Assembly (NCBI RefSeq): GCF_000725385.1
Contig: NZ_CP008884.1
Location: 3,844,001-3,908,000, forward strand
Length of the DNA stretch: 64,000 nt
Origin: Dyella japonica A8
GTDB taxonomy: Bacteria > Pseudomonadota > Gammaproteobacteria > Xanthomonadales > Rhodanobacteraceae
Direction: 5' to 3'
Shown here: positions 1 through 8,343 of the stretch, in pieces
How positions within the stretch are numbered: the stretch's first letter is position 1
Layout: each line of letters opens with the position of its first letter
Position numbers and translations under genes: made by a program
The notes under the pieces: generated by a model
What the model saw: the letters and a program-made list of their open reading frames with translations, nothing else
Database searches by the model: none
Told to the model about the DNA's origin: nothing

Positions 1-158
1 AGATGGGCCCGGACGTGATGGTGGCGGTGAAGGCGCGCATGTCGCCGGCGCCCGACCAGACCGCGCTGGTGCAGGCGATCAACAGCGTCGAACGGGCGAT
101 GAAGGCGCAGTTCCCGGATATCCGCTGGAGTTTCTTCGAGCCGGATATCACCGACTGA
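1..158 (+). CDS. C-terminal end of a cation diffusion facilitator (CDF) transporter, partial
   Basis: The window opens inside a gene whose last 51 codons are readable and end at the TGA at 156-158. The peptide has the look of the cytoplasmic domain of CDF-type cation efflux proteins: a short beta strand (MVAVKARM), a helix with AINSVERAMKAQFP, and a closing strand ending WSFFEPD. In the family this domain dimerises in the cytosol below a six-helix membrane part that exchanges divalent cations for protons. The membrane part lies outside the window, so substrate and start cannot be judged. The family call rests on the C-terminal pattern alone and is moderately sure. Confidence 0.5.
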   Translation, partial: MGPDVMVAVKARMSPAPDQTALVQAINSVERAMKAQFPDIRWSFFEPDITD

Positions 159-174
159 GCGAACCGCGTTTCCC

Positions 175-258
175 CTGTGGGAGCGCACCCTGTGCGCGAC
201 GACCCAACGGAGCCGTGATCTGCAAGCGGCCTGTCGCGCACAGGGTGCGCTCCCACAG
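175..258. repeat. Paired-palindrome intergenic repeat, copy 1 of 8
   Basis: Two inverted 26-base arms (175-200 and 233-258) enclose a 32-base spacer. Each arm also contains its own hairpin, GCGCAC-CCT-GTGCGC or the complement. The element lies between the CDF gene end and the VOC gene end, so it could form a strong structure in both converging transcripts. The layout is that of a REP doublet (BIME-like). Confidence 0.85.
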
Positions 259-271
259 ATGATGCGTGTCG

Positions 272-664
272 CTAGCCCTTCACCTGCAACAAATCCCACT
301 TGTTGCCATACAGATCCTGGAACACCACCACCGTGCCGTAAGCCTCTTCGCGCGGCGCTTCGCAGAACGTCGCGCCCGCGGCCTCCATGCGGCGGTAGTC
401 GCGCCAGAAGTCGTCGGTGTGCAGCAGCAGGAAGACGCGGCCGCCGGTCTGGTCACCGATGCGCGCGGACTGCTCCGGGGTGGTGGCCTTGGCCAGCAGC
501 ACGCGCGTTTCGCCCGAACCCGGCGGCGCCACGACGACCCAACGCTTGCCGCCGCCCATGTCGGTGTCCTCGACCAGGGTGAATCCGAGCACGCGGGTGT
601 ACCAGGCAATGGCGTCGTCGTAATCGGCCACGACGAGGGCGATGCTGCCGATGTATTGCTTCAC
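272..664 (-). CDS. VOC-family (glyoxalase/bleomycin-resistance fold) protein
   Basis: This is a 130-residue single-domain VOC protein. It starts with IALVVADYDDAIAWYTRVLGF, the first beta-alpha-beta unit of the fold, and ends with the usual GTVVVFQDLYGNKWDLLQ strand. VOC proteins bind a metal and act as lyases, isomerases, dioxygenases or resistance proteins, and the sequence does not show which. The start is a GTG (664-662) that overlaps the TGA of the upstream YjbR gene as GTGA, so the two are translationally coupled. A DNA-binding MmcQ/YjbR partner is a common but unexplained pairing. The fold is sure; the substrate is unknown. Confidence 0.85.
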   Translation of the reverse strand: MKQYIGSIALVVADYDDAIAWYTRVLGFTLVEDTDMGGGKRWVVVAPPGSGETRVLLAKATTPEQSARIGDQTGGRVFLLLHTDDFWRDYRRMEAAGATFCEAPREEAYGTVVVFQDLYGNKWDLLQVKG

Positions 665-1059
665 TTGCGCTTTTCCTCAGGGAGCGGCCATTCACCAAGC
701 TCCCGTTGCAGTTTCTTGGTGAGCCTGGCGCGAACCAGCCCATAGGCCGTGTGGATGTGCTCGTGCAGCTCCCGCGTGGCGAAGCGTTGCGGCTCCACCA
801 CCGAGACCCAGCGGGCACGGGCGAGATAGGGGGCGGCGATGATACCCGGCTGGTCGCTCAGTTCCAGGAAGCGCTCATCCGGCACCTTGAAGGCGAGCCG
901 GCCGCCTTCCATCGGCATGACCAGGAACATCTTTCCGCCCACGCTGAAGACCAGCTCGTGTCCCCATTTGACATCCATGGTGACGCCCGGCCAGCCGGCG
1001 CAAAGCAGTTCGGCCTGCCGGGGAGTCATACCTTTTGTCGCAGCAGCCATGGATTTCAC
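661..1059 (-). CDS. MmcQ/YjbR family protein
   Basis: This 132-residue protein matches the YjbR/MmcQ (double-wing CyaY-like) family. A short helix with the PGVTMDVKWGHELVFSVGGKMF pattern is followed by GRLAFKVPDERF and a C-terminal ARWVSVVEP strand with a helix. The family is small, cytosolic and often described as DNA-binding-like, but its cellular role is not established. It is the first gene of a two-gene unit and its stop overlaps the GTG of the VOC gene. An internal ATG three codons in (MAAATKG) is an equally possible start. The 166 bases to the divergent GNAT gene should hold both promoters. Confidence 0.85.
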   Translation of the reverse strand: MKSMAAATKGMTPRQAELLCAGWPGVTMDVKWGHELVFSVGGKMFLVMPMEGGRLAFKVPDERFLELSDQPGIIAAPYLARARWVSVVEPQRFATRELHEHIHTAYGLVRARLTKKLQRELGEWPLPEEKRK

Positions 1060-1225
1060 CCTCCTTCAACGCCCATCCGGCCGGATTGGCGCATTCTGCC
1101 CCGGGAATGCCCCAGCCTTCCCCAGGCCCTGGATCAAGCGGCCATGCGGTGCGACATAGCGCCGCAAAATTCCTTACGGCATAAAGCATTTCGTTCATGT
1201 TGCGGTGCACACAATACGTTAAAGT

Positions 1226-1843
1226 ATGGACATGACTCCCGCCATCGATTACTCCAACAGCCGCCACGCGCTCGTTCCCGCGCGCAGCACCGAGCGCTTC
1301 GCCCGCCCTCGCCTGGTGGAAGTGTCCAAGGCGCCGCAGGGCGAGCTGGTGCATACCCACGACGGTCGCGCGCTGTACCTGCGTGGCATCGAACCGGGCG
1401 ACCTGGCCGCGCTCAAGCGCCAGTTCACCCGCCTGTCGCCGGAGGACATCCGTCGCCGCTTCCTGCATTGCATGGGCGAATTGCCCGATTCGATGGCGCA
1501 GCGACTGGTCAACATCGACCCCGCGCGGGAAACCGCCTTCGTGCTGATGGACGAAACCGTCAAGCCGGCCGAGATGCGCGGCGTGGGCCGGATCTTCGTC
1601 GATGAGGCTGCCAACAGCGCCGAGTTCTCCGTGCTGGTGGAACACGACTGGGCCCGCCAGGGTCTGGGCGCCTTGCTGATGCAGCGCCTGGTCGACGACT
1701 GCCGCCGCCGCGGCCTGAGCGAGATCTGGGGCTACGTGCTGCTGGAGAACCGCCCCATGCTGCACCTGTGCAAGGATCTGGGCTTCGTGCGCCGCCTGTC
1801 GCCGGAAGAACCCGGCACCACGCAGATCTCGCTGCAGCTCTGA
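1226..1843 (+). CDS. GNAT-family N-acetyltransferase
   Basis: This 205-residue protein has an N-terminal extension of about 45 residues and then a GNAT domain. Features are the YLRGIEPGDLAALKRQFTRL entry helix, a central strand FSVLVEHDWARQGLGALLM carrying the acetyl-CoA pyrophosphate loop (QGLGAL), and a final strand-helix with NRPMLHLCKDLGF. The domain resembles the acetyltransferase half of Pat-type protein lysine acetyltransferases, but the ligase-like domain and cyclic-nucleotide domain of those enzymes are absent. The acceptor is unknown. The ATG at 1226 is followed by a second ATG at 1232. It is transcribed away from the YjbR gene as a single gene. Confidence 0.8.
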   Translation: MDMTPAIDYSNSRHALVPARSTERFARPRLVEVSKAPQGELVHTHDGRALYLRGIEPGDLAALKRQFTRLSPEDIRRRFLHCMGELPDSMAQRLVNIDPARETAFVLMDETVKPAEMRGVGRIFVDEAANSAEFSVLVEHDWARQGLGALLMQRLVDDCRRRGLSEIWGYVLLENRPMLHLCKDLGFVRRLSPEEPGTTQISLQL

Positions 1844-1856
1844 CCCGCCGCCGCCC

Positions 1857-1942
1857 CTGTGGGAGCGCACCCTGTGCGCGACTGCAAGCGGCGATGCCGT
1901 CTCAGTCCAGCGGGGTTGTCGCGCACAAGGTGCGCTCCCACA
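1857..1942. repeat. Paired-palindrome intergenic repeat, copy 2 of 8
   Basis: Arms lie at 1857-1882 and 1918-1942. The right arm has one change from the common form (ACAAGG for ACAGGG). It lies between the GNAT stop and mfd, where a hairpin could end GNAT transcription. Confidence 0.82.
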
Positions 1943-2043
1943 TGTAAAGCCATGACACCGCCCCGGTCCGCCCGGGGCGGTCGCGTTACACTTGCCCGCT
2001 TTCCGGCGCGGCATGAGGCCTCGCCTTCGCTAGTTGGGTTCGC

Positions 2044-5000
2044 ATGACCAAGTCGATTCCCCACCCCTCCCTGCCCACCAGCCCCAAGCAGCGCCGTTTC
2101 TGGACGTCGCCGCGCGGTTCCTCGCGCGCCCTGCTGGTCGCCGAGGCCGCGCGCAGCCATTCCGGCCTGCTGGTGGCCGTTACCCGCGACACGCAGCGTG
2201 CACACGCACTGGAAGACGAACTGCGCGTCTTCGCGGGCAACCTGCCGGTGCTGCATTTCCCCGATTGGGAAACGCTGCCCTACGACGTGTTCAGTCCGCA
2301 CCCGGACATCGTCTCGCAGCGCATCGCCACGCTGTACCAGTTGCCCAACGTGCAACGCGGCGTGCTGGTCGTGCCCATCGCCACGCTGATGCAGCGCATT
2401 GCCCCACGCAGCCATATCACCGGGGCGGGACTGGTGGTGCGGAAGAAGCAGAAGCTCGACCTTGCCGCCGAACAACGGCGACTGGAAGCGGCCGGCTACC
2501 GCAACGTGCCGCAGGTGGGCGAGCCGGGCGATTTCGCCGTGCGCGGCGCGCTGATCGACATCTTCCCGATGGGTGCGGCCGAACCGTACCGCATCGAGCT
2601 GTTCGACGACGAAGTGGAATCCATCCGCAGCTTCGATCCGGAGACGCAGCGCTCACAGCAGCAGGTGGACCACATCGAGCTGTTGCCCGCGCGCGAGTTC
2701 CCGCTCACCGAGAACGCCGCCAAGGATTTCCGCACGCGCCTGCGCGAGCGCTTCCCCATCGACGTGCGCCGCTGCCCGCTTTACCAAGACATGAAGGAAG
2801 GCGTGACGCCGGGCGGCATCGAGTATTACCTGCCGATGTTCTTCGAGCAGACCGCCACGCTGTTCGACTACCTGGCCGACAACGCCGTCTTCCTGTTGGG
2901 CGAAGGCGCCCTGGAATCCGCCGACCAGTTCTGGACGCAGACCGGCGAGCGTTATGACCAGCGCGCGCATGACATCGAACGTCCGGTGTTGCCGCCCGCC
3001 GAGCTGTACCTGCAACCTGAACTGTTGCGCGAGCAGCTCAACAAACGCCTGCGCGTCGAGCTGGTGGAAAGCAGCCACGAGCACGCGCTGCCCAGCGGCA
3101 CGCAGCCGGCGCCGGAGCTTCCGCTCAACCGCAAGGGCGAAGAGCCGGGCACGTCGCTGCGTCATTTCCTGTCGAGTTACCCGGGGCGCGTACTGATCGC
3201 CGCCGATTCGGCCGGGCGCCGCGAGGCATTGATCGAGCAGCTCGCCAGTGCTGGCTTGAAGCCCGACACGGTGGAAGGCTGGCCAGCCTTCCTCGCAGGC
3301 GCGGACAAGCTGCGCCTTGCCATCACCATCGCCGGGCTGGAACAGGGTTTTGCACTCAACGACCCGGCGGTCACAGTGCTTACCGAGCGCGAACTGTTCG
3401 GCGAGCGCGTGCGGACGGAGCGCAAGCGCCGCCGCGGCGCGGCGCGTGATCCGGAAAGCATCATCCGCGATCTCACCGAACTGACCATTGGCGCGCCCAT
3501 CGTCCACGTCGACCACGGCGTGGGTCGTTACCAGGGCCTGGTGTCGATGGAACTGGGCGGCATGGAGGGTGAGTTCCTCACCATCGAGTACGCCAAGGGC
3601 GACAAGCTCTACGTGCCGGTGGCGCAACTGGGCCTGGTCAGCCGCTACACCGGCACCGCGCCCGAACTGGCGCCGCTGCATTCACTGGGCGGCGACGCCT
3701 GGGAACGCGCACGCCGCAAGGCCGCGGAAAAGGTGCGCGACGTGGCCGCCGAACTGCTCGCCATCTATGCGCAGCGCGAAGCGCGCGGCGGCGAGTCGAT
3801 GCCGATCGACCGCCAGATGGTGGAGGAATTTGGTGCCAGCTTCCCGTTCGAGGAAACACCGGACCAGGAACAGGCTATCGATTCGGTGCTGAAGGACCTT
3901 GCCGCACCGCGCGCGATGGACCGCGTGATCTGCGGCGACGTGGGCTTCGGCAAAACCGAGGTCGCGCTGCGCGCTGCGTTCGCCGCCGCCACCGCCGGCC
4001 GCCAGGTCGCCGTGTTGGTGCCCACCACCCTGCTCGCCCAACAGCACTACCGCAACTTCGCCGACCGCTTCGCCGACTGGCCGGTGAAGGTGGACGTGCT
4101 GTCGCGCTTCAAGTCGTCCAAGGAAGTGAACGAGGCGCTGAAACGCCTTGGCGACGGCCAGGTCGACGTGATCGTGGGCACGCACAAGCTGCTCGCACCG
4201 GATATCAAGTTCAAGAACCTCGGCCTGGTCATCGTCGACGAAGAACAGCGCTTTGGCGTGCGCCAGAAAGAACAGCTCAAGAAGCTGCGTGCGGAAGTGG
4301 ACCTGCTCACCATGACGGCCACGCCGATTCCGCGCACGCTCAACATGGCGATGAGCGGTTTGCGCGACCTGTCGCTGATCGCCACCCCGCCCGCCCATCG
4401 CATGGCCGTGCGCACCTTCATCGCGCAATGGGAACCGGCGCTGATCCGCGAGGCCTTCCAGCGTGAGCTGCAGCGTGGCGGCCAGGTGTACTTCCTGCAC
4501 AACGAAGTGGACACCATCGAGCGCGCGGCGCGGGAACTGGAAGAGTTGATCCCGGAAGCGCGCATCGGCGTCGCCCATGGCCAGATGGCCGAGCGCGAAC
4601 TGGAACGCGTGATGGCGGATTTCCACCGCCAGCGCTTCAACGTGCTGGTGTGTACCACCATCATCGAGACCGGCATCGATATTCCGACGGCCAATACCAT
4701 CATCATCAACCGCGCTGACCGCTTCGGCCTCGCGCAACTGCATCAGTTGCGCGGCCGCGTGGGGCGTTCGCATCACCGCGCCTATGCGTACCTCGTCGTG
4801 CCCGACCGCAAGGCGATGACGGCCGATGCGGAGAAACGCCTCGAAGCCATCGCTTCGCTGGAAGAGCTCGGCGCGGGTTTTACGCTGGCCACGCATGACC
4901 TGGAAATCCGCGGTGCTGGCGAACTGCTGGGCGACGAGCAGTCCGGCCAGATCCAGGAAATCGGCTTCGGCCTCTACACCGAACTGCTGGAGCGTGCGGT

Positions 5001-5499
5001 ACGCGCGCTGAAATCCGGCAAGCTGCCCGACTTCGACCTCAGCAGCGAGCACGAGACGGAAGTCGAACTGCACCTGCCCGCGCTGATCCCCGACGATTAC
5101 CTGCCGGATGTCCATACCCGCCTGACGCTGTACAAGCGCATCGCCAGTGCACGCAACGAGGACCATCTGCGCGACCTGCAGGTGGAAATGATCGACCGTT
5201 TCGGCCTGCTGCCCGATCCCGCCAAGCAATTGTTCGCCATTGCCCAGCTCAAGCTCATGGCTACGCCACTGGGCATCCGCAAGCTGGATTTTGGCGCCAA
5301 CGGTGGACGCATCACCTTCCGCGACAAGCCGGAGGTGGATCCGATGGCGATCATCCGGCTGATCCAGGGGCAGCCGCGCGTGTACAAGCTGGATGGGCAG
5401 GACAAGCTCAAGGTGAATCTGGAGTTGCCGGGGGCGACGGAGCGCATTCGGGCGGCGCAGGAAGTGTTGGTGCAGTTGGGGGCGCGGCGGCCGGGGTGA
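2044..5499 (+). CDS. mfd: Transcription-repair coupling factor Mfd
   Basis: The 1151-residue product has the full Mfd layout and usual length. UvrB-like domains 1-3 come first. The RNA-polymerase-interacting domain has HVDHGVGRYQGL near residue 488. A RecG-like translocase follows, with Walker A GDVGFGKTE at about 631-639 and the DEEQ box at 732-735. The motif GRVGRSHHRAYAYL closes the second helicase lobe, and a C-terminal TRCF domain begins after about residue 980. Mfd pushes stalled RNA polymerase off damaged template and recruits UvrA for nucleotide excision repair. The ATG at 2044 fits the family N-terminus. It stands alone, followed by a long repeat-filled gap, so it is probably monocistronic. 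Confidence 0.98.
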   Translation: MTKSIPHPSLPTSPKQRRFWTSPRGSSRALLVAEAARSHSGLLVAVTRDTQRAHALEDELRVFAGNLPVLHFPDWETLPYDVFSPHPDIVSQRIATLYQLPNVQRGVLVVPIATLMQRIAPRSHITGAGLVVRKKQKLDLAAEQRRLEAAGYRNVPQVGEPGDFAVRGALIDIFPMGAAEPYRIELFDDEVESIRSFDPETQRSQQQVDHIELLPAREFPLTENAAKDFRTRLRERFPIDVRRCPLYQDMKEGVTPGGIEYYLPMFFEQTATLFDYLADNAVFLLGEGALESADQFWTQTGERYDQRAHDIERPVLPPAELYLQPELLREQLNKRLRVELVESSHEHALPSGTQPAPELPLNRKGEEPGTSLRHFLSSYPGRVLIAADSAGRREALIEQLASAGLKPDTVEGWPAFLAGADKLRLAITIAGLEQGFALNDPAVTVLTERELFGERVRTERKRRRGAARDPESIIRDLTELTIGAPIVHVDHGVGRYQGLVSMELGGMEGEFLTIEYAKGDKLYVPVAQLGLVSRYTGTAPELAPLHSLGGDAWERARRKAAEKVRDVAAELLAIYAQREARGGESMPIDRQMVEEFGASFPFEETPDQEQAIDSVLKDLAAPRAMDRVICGDVGFGKTEVALRAAFAAATAGRQVAVLVPTTLLAQQHYRNFADRFADWPVKVDVLSRFKSSKEVNEALKRLGDGQVDVIVGTHKLLAPDIKFKNLGLVIVDEEQRFGVRQKEQLKKLRAEVDLLTMTATPIPRTLNMAMSGLRDLSLIATPPAHRMAVRTFIAQWEPALIREAFQRELQRGGQVYFLHNEVDTIERAARELEELIPEARIGVAHGQMAERELERVMADFHRQRFNVLVCTTIIETGIDIPTANTIIINRADRFGLAQLHQLRGRVGRSHHRAYAYLVVPDRKAMTADAEKRLEAIASLEELGAGFTLATHDLEIRGAGELLGDEQSGQIQEIGFGLYTELLERAVRALKSGKLPDFDLSSEHETEVELHLPALIPDDYLPDVHTRLTLYKRIASARNEDHLRDLQVEMIDRFGLLPDPAKQLFAIAQLKLMATPLGIRKLDFGANGGRITFRDKPEVDPMAIIRLIQGQPRVYKLDGQDKLKVNLELPGATERIRAAQEVLVQLGARRPG

Positions 5500-5702
5500 T
5501 GGGGTTGTTTCGCTGGGGGCGTTGTTACGCAAGCCTCCAGCGCTGAGGAATTTGCGCTGAGCGCACGTGCGCGCGTTTTGGTGCTTACCCGGAGGGTTCT
5601 GGGAGCCTGGGAGATGTGACGTGCGTCTACCGATGCCTGCCTTGCATCGCCGAATGCCCGCGGGAAGTTTTTTGCAATCCAGCCTCAGGCTTTCAAAAGA
5701 AC

Positions 5703-5740
5703 CGTCATCCCAGCGAAGGCTGGGATCCAGTGACTTTGCC
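5703..5740. repeat. Short hairpin repeat with GTGACTTTGC tail
   Basis: An imperfect palindrome (CATCCCAGC-GAAG-GCTGGGAT) is followed by CCAGTGACTTTGC. The same unit, including the tail, appears twice as an inverted pair at 38031-38150, so it is a dispersed element and not a gene-specific terminator. Confidence 0.75.
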
Positions 5741-6057
5741 TTTGACCTTCGGTTGCCGTGTTCCCGCGGCCGGGCCGCTTGCGCAGCGGGCGTTTCGACC
5801 TTCTGCCGAAGGCCGAGTCACTTTTCTTTTGCTGGCCCAAAAGAAAAGTAACCCAAAGAAAATGGCCTCAAGAGCCAGAGCTGGCAGCATGTCGTGGGGA
5901 TAAGCCCGATCGCTTGAGGCAAGTCGCCGCTTGGCTACCTCCGCCTCTGCACAGCAGGTACTACCAAGCGCTTCGCAACGCGCCATGGCGATGAGGACTT
6001 AAAGCAGCCCCTCGCTTCGCTTCAGCTCTGATGGGACCCACGCGGTCCCCCGTTTGT

Positions 6058-6141
6058 CTGTGGGAGCGCACCCTGTGCGCGACAACCTAACGGAGCGGTG
6101 ACTACGAGGCGCCACTGTCGCGCACAGGGTGCGCTCCCACA
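6058..6141. repeat. Paired-palindrome intergenic repeat, copy 3 of 8
   Basis: Arms lie at 6058-6083 and 6117-6141, nested inside the inverted-repeat block 5797-6470. Its spacer shares the string CGGAGC and a following GTGA with the spacer of copy 1 (175-258), so these two copies are probably the closest relatives. Confidence 0.85.
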
Positions 6142-6186
6142 AGGGTTCCGCCACCTTGGAATGCCCCGCAGGCGGCCGGGGTTCTT

Positions 6187-6228
6187 GCTTTGGCTTTGGC
6201 TTTGGCTTTGGCCTTGGCTTTGGCTTTG
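6187..6228. repeat. Hexanucleotide tandem array, GCTTTG x7
   Basis: Seven head-to-tail hexamers run from 6187 to 6228. Six are GCTTTG and the fifth is GCCTTG. The array is noncoding and lies within the composite repeat block. Such an array could change copy number by slippage, but nothing nearby shows that it controls a gene. Confidence 0.85.
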
Positions 6229-6535
6229 GCTCTTGATCTCCCGGGTCCCCGTATGACGCGGCGGGCGGGTGGAGATCAGGCCCCGTAGGGGTGCCAGGGA
6301 TGGATCCCTGGCACTTTTCGTCGGGGCAGGATGCCCCGTCGAAAAGCCCGGAACCCGCACGCGAACCTGGAGGGCAACGCCCGGAAGGCGCGTCATCCGG
6401 GGGGCCCTTTCTTTGGGTTACTTTTCTTTGGGCAAGCAAAGAAAAGTGACCCGGCCTCCGGCAGGAGGTCGGAAGCCCGCGGCAGGCGAGCCAGGCCGCG
6501 GAAACGCACGAGGCGAAAGCCGACCACTACCGAAA

Positions 6536-6565
6536 CTGGATCCCGGCCTGCGCCGGGATGACGGG
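6536..6565. repeat. Short hairpin repeat
   Basis: CTGGATCCCGGC-CTGC-GCCGGGATGAC is the same hairpin type as at 5703-5740 but in the opposite orientation. It lies just outside the right arm of the composite repeat block. Confidence 0.7.
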
Positions 6566-6732
6566 CCATAAGCAGACCGAGGCGAGAACCCGCCCCTTTC
6601 CATCCAACCCACTCCTCGAACACCCGCTCCCCGAAGACCAGAGCGAGGCTCCGCCGCAACCGGAATCACCCACCAAGCACACCCCATGGCGCATCGTCAC
6701 CGCCATTCTCCATGGCGCACCGACAACACCCC

Positions 6733-7155
6733 ATGATCACCAACCGCTCCATGCCTCCCGGCATCATCATCCCCGAGCTCGCCTACCCCGACGTCCTCGA
6801 AGCCGCCGCCTGGCTATGCCGCGCACTCGGCTTCCGCGAGCGCTTGCGCATTGCCGATCACCGCGTGCAATTGACCTATGAAGGCTGCTCCATCGTCGTC
6901 ACCGAACTCCCAAACCATGGACAAACCGTCGACCACGCACACGCGGTCATGGTGCACGTTGCCGATGTCGACCAACACCACGCGCGAGCCCGCGCAGCCG
7001 GCGCACGTGTGCTCCAACCACCAACCGATTACCCTTACGGTGAACGCCAGTATTCTCTCGAGGACATCGGCGGCCACCGCTGGAAGTTCTCCCAATCCAT
7101 CGCCGATGCCGACCCCGCTGAGTGGGGTGGCACGTTGATGACAGAGTCACCCTGA
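6733..7155 (+). CDS. VOC-family protein, YdaE/bleomycin-resistance-like
   Basis: About 140 residues form a two-half VOC fold: PELAYPDVLEAAAWLCRALGF at the start, HAVMVHVADVDQHHARARAAGARVLQPP in the middle, and the conserved YGERQYSLEDIGGHRWKFSQ strand at the end. The last strand carries the family's metal-ligand glutamate position (SLED). I prefer the ATG at 6733; an upstream in-frame ATG at 6712 would add seven residues unlike the family. No strong ribosome site is visible at either. The ligand is unknown. The ChaA-type gene starts 12 bases downstream, so both may share a transcript. Confidence 0.8.
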   Translation: MITNRSMPPGIIIPELAYPDVLEAAAWLCRALGFRERLRIADHRVQLTYEGCSIVVTELPNHGQTVDHAHAVMVHVADVDQHHARARAAGARVLQPPTDYPYGERQYSLEDIGGHRWKFSQSIADADPAEWGGTLMTESP

Positions 7156-7167
7156 GCCGGAGCAGCC

Positions 7168-8322
7168 ATGACCCTCGACTCACCGCGCCCCGAAGGGCAG
7201 CCGATGTTCAACCTGAAGATGCTGATACGGCCAGCGATAGCGTGGGCGACGGTTGCCCTGTTCCTGGTTTTCGGTTCGGACTGGATGCAGCACCTGAGCC
7301 GCCACGACATCGGGCTTTCACTGTTCGCCTGGCTGTTCTTCGTGATCGTCTGGGGCTCCTTCGGCGTCGTGCACGAGGCCGAGGAGCTGGCCGGTCTGCT
7401 GGGTGAACCCGTCGGCACACTGGTGCTCACCTTGTCCATCGTGCTGATCGAGGTGGTGTTGATCTCCGCCGTGATGCTCGGTGCGGGCGATACCGCCACG
7501 CTGGCGCGCGACACCATGTTCGCCGTGCTGATGATCGTGTTGAACGGCGTGGTGGGGTTGGGCCTGCTGGTCGGCGGCATCCGCCACCATGAGCAGGCGT
7601 ACAACCTGCACGGTGCCTCGGCATTTCTTGCCGTGATCATCCCGCTCGCCACCATCGCACTGGTGCTGCCGAACTTCACCACGTCGACATCGGATGGTTC
7701 GCTCACTCCCGTGCAGGCGGTGAGTTTCTCCATCCTTACCATTGGTTTGTACGGCTTGTTTCTGTGGTTGCAGACAGGGCGCCACAAGGGCTATTTCGTG
7801 GCGCCGCGTTCGGATACCGACGAGAACGTGCCGGAAGATCTACCGCCGCCGCCGCGCCGTCCGCGCAAGGGCGAGATGCTGTTCCACCTGCTGTTGTTGC
7901 TGGTCAACATCCTGCCGATCGTGATCCTGTCCAAGAGCCTGGCCAAGGTGCTCGACTACGGCATCGCGGCGACCGGCGCGCCCCAGTCGCTGGGCGGCAT
8001 CATCATCGCCATGCTGGTGTTCACGCCGGAGGGTATTTCGGCCTTGATCGCCATTCGCCGCGACCAGCTGACGCGCGCGATCAACCTGTGCCTGGGTGGT
8101 GCGGCTTCGACCGTCGGCCTTACCGTGCCGGCGGTGCTCGCCATCGGCCTGTTCACCGGCAAGCCGGTGGTGCTAGGCCTGCCATCGGCCAGCATGGTGC
8201 TGCTGGCATCCACGCTGGTGCTGAGCACGCTGACCTTCTCGGGATGGCGCACCACGATGCTCGAAGGCGCGGTGCACCTGTCGATGTTCGTGGTGTTCCT
8301 GGTGCTGGTCTTCAGCCCGTAG
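7168..8322 (+). CDS. chaA: ChaA-type Ca2+(Na+,K+)/H+ antiporter
   Basis: This is a 384-residue inner-membrane protein with two sodium/calcium exchanger halves. The first alpha repeat has HEAEELAGLLGEPVGT with VLIEVVLIS and the second has VFTPEGISALIAIRR; their acidic residues form the cation site in this family. A charged cytosolic loop (about 205-230, PPPPRRPRKGE) separates the halves, and each half shows about five hydrophobic helices. ChaA proteins expel calcium, sodium or potassium in exchange for protons at alkaline pH; the substrate here is not shown by sequence. GGAG lies 7 bases before the ATG at 7168. It faces the ergothioneine genes tail to tail with a 21-base gap. Confidence 0.88.
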   Translation: MTLDSPRPEGQPMFNLKMLIRPAIAWATVALFLVFGSDWMQHLSRHDIGLSLFAWLFFVIVWGSFGVVHEAEELAGLLGEPVGTLVLTLSIVLIEVVLISAVMLGAGDTATLARDTMFAVLMIVLNGVVGLGLLVGGIRHHEQAYNLHGASAFLAVIIPLATIALVLPNFTTSTSDGSLTPVQAVSFSILTIGLYGLFLWLQTGRHKGYFVAPRSDTDENVPEDLPPPPRRPRKGEMLFHLLLLLVNILPIVILSKSLAKVLDYGIAATGAPQSLGGIIIAMLVFTPEGISALIAIRRDQLTRAINLCLGGAASTVGLTVPAVLAIGLFTGKPVVLGLPSASMVLLASTLVLSTLTFSGWRTTMLEGAVHLSMFVVFLVLVFSP

Positions 8323-8343
8323 CGAACGGCGCGGACGCAGGCG

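Larger units (their letters stand above)
5797..6470. repeat. Composite repeat block bounded by about 70-base inverted repeats
   Basis: The arm at 5797-5867 reappears in reverse complement at 6403-6470 with few differences. Both arms contain the interrupted palindrome CTTTTCTTT...AAAGAAAAG followed by TAACCCAAAGAAA. Between them are 535 bases with no credible gene: a REP doublet (6058-6141), a GCTTTG tandem array (6187-6228) and further hairpins around 6290-6345. The gap from the mfd stop to the next gene (5500-6732) is otherwise empty of coding signal. I see no transposase, so it is either a non-autonomous mobile element or a pile-up of dispersed intergenic repeats. From memory, similar AAAGAAAAGTAACCC-type repeats are common in Lysobacter and Pseudomonas genomes. 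Confidence 0.7.

Noticed and set aside
3682..5532. Long open frame on the minus strand opposite mfd
   Set aside because: High-GC codon bias leaves antisense frames open. The plus strand encodes a full-length Mfd with every motif in place, and the antisense peptide is low-complexity with no domain.
5797..6470. Insertion sequence
   Set aside because: No transposase frame and no clear target duplication. The inverted arms match a dispersed intergenic repeat type.
6712..6732. Earlier ATG for the VOC gene
   Set aside because: The seven added residues are unlike the family and have no ribosome site. 6733 fits the first strand.
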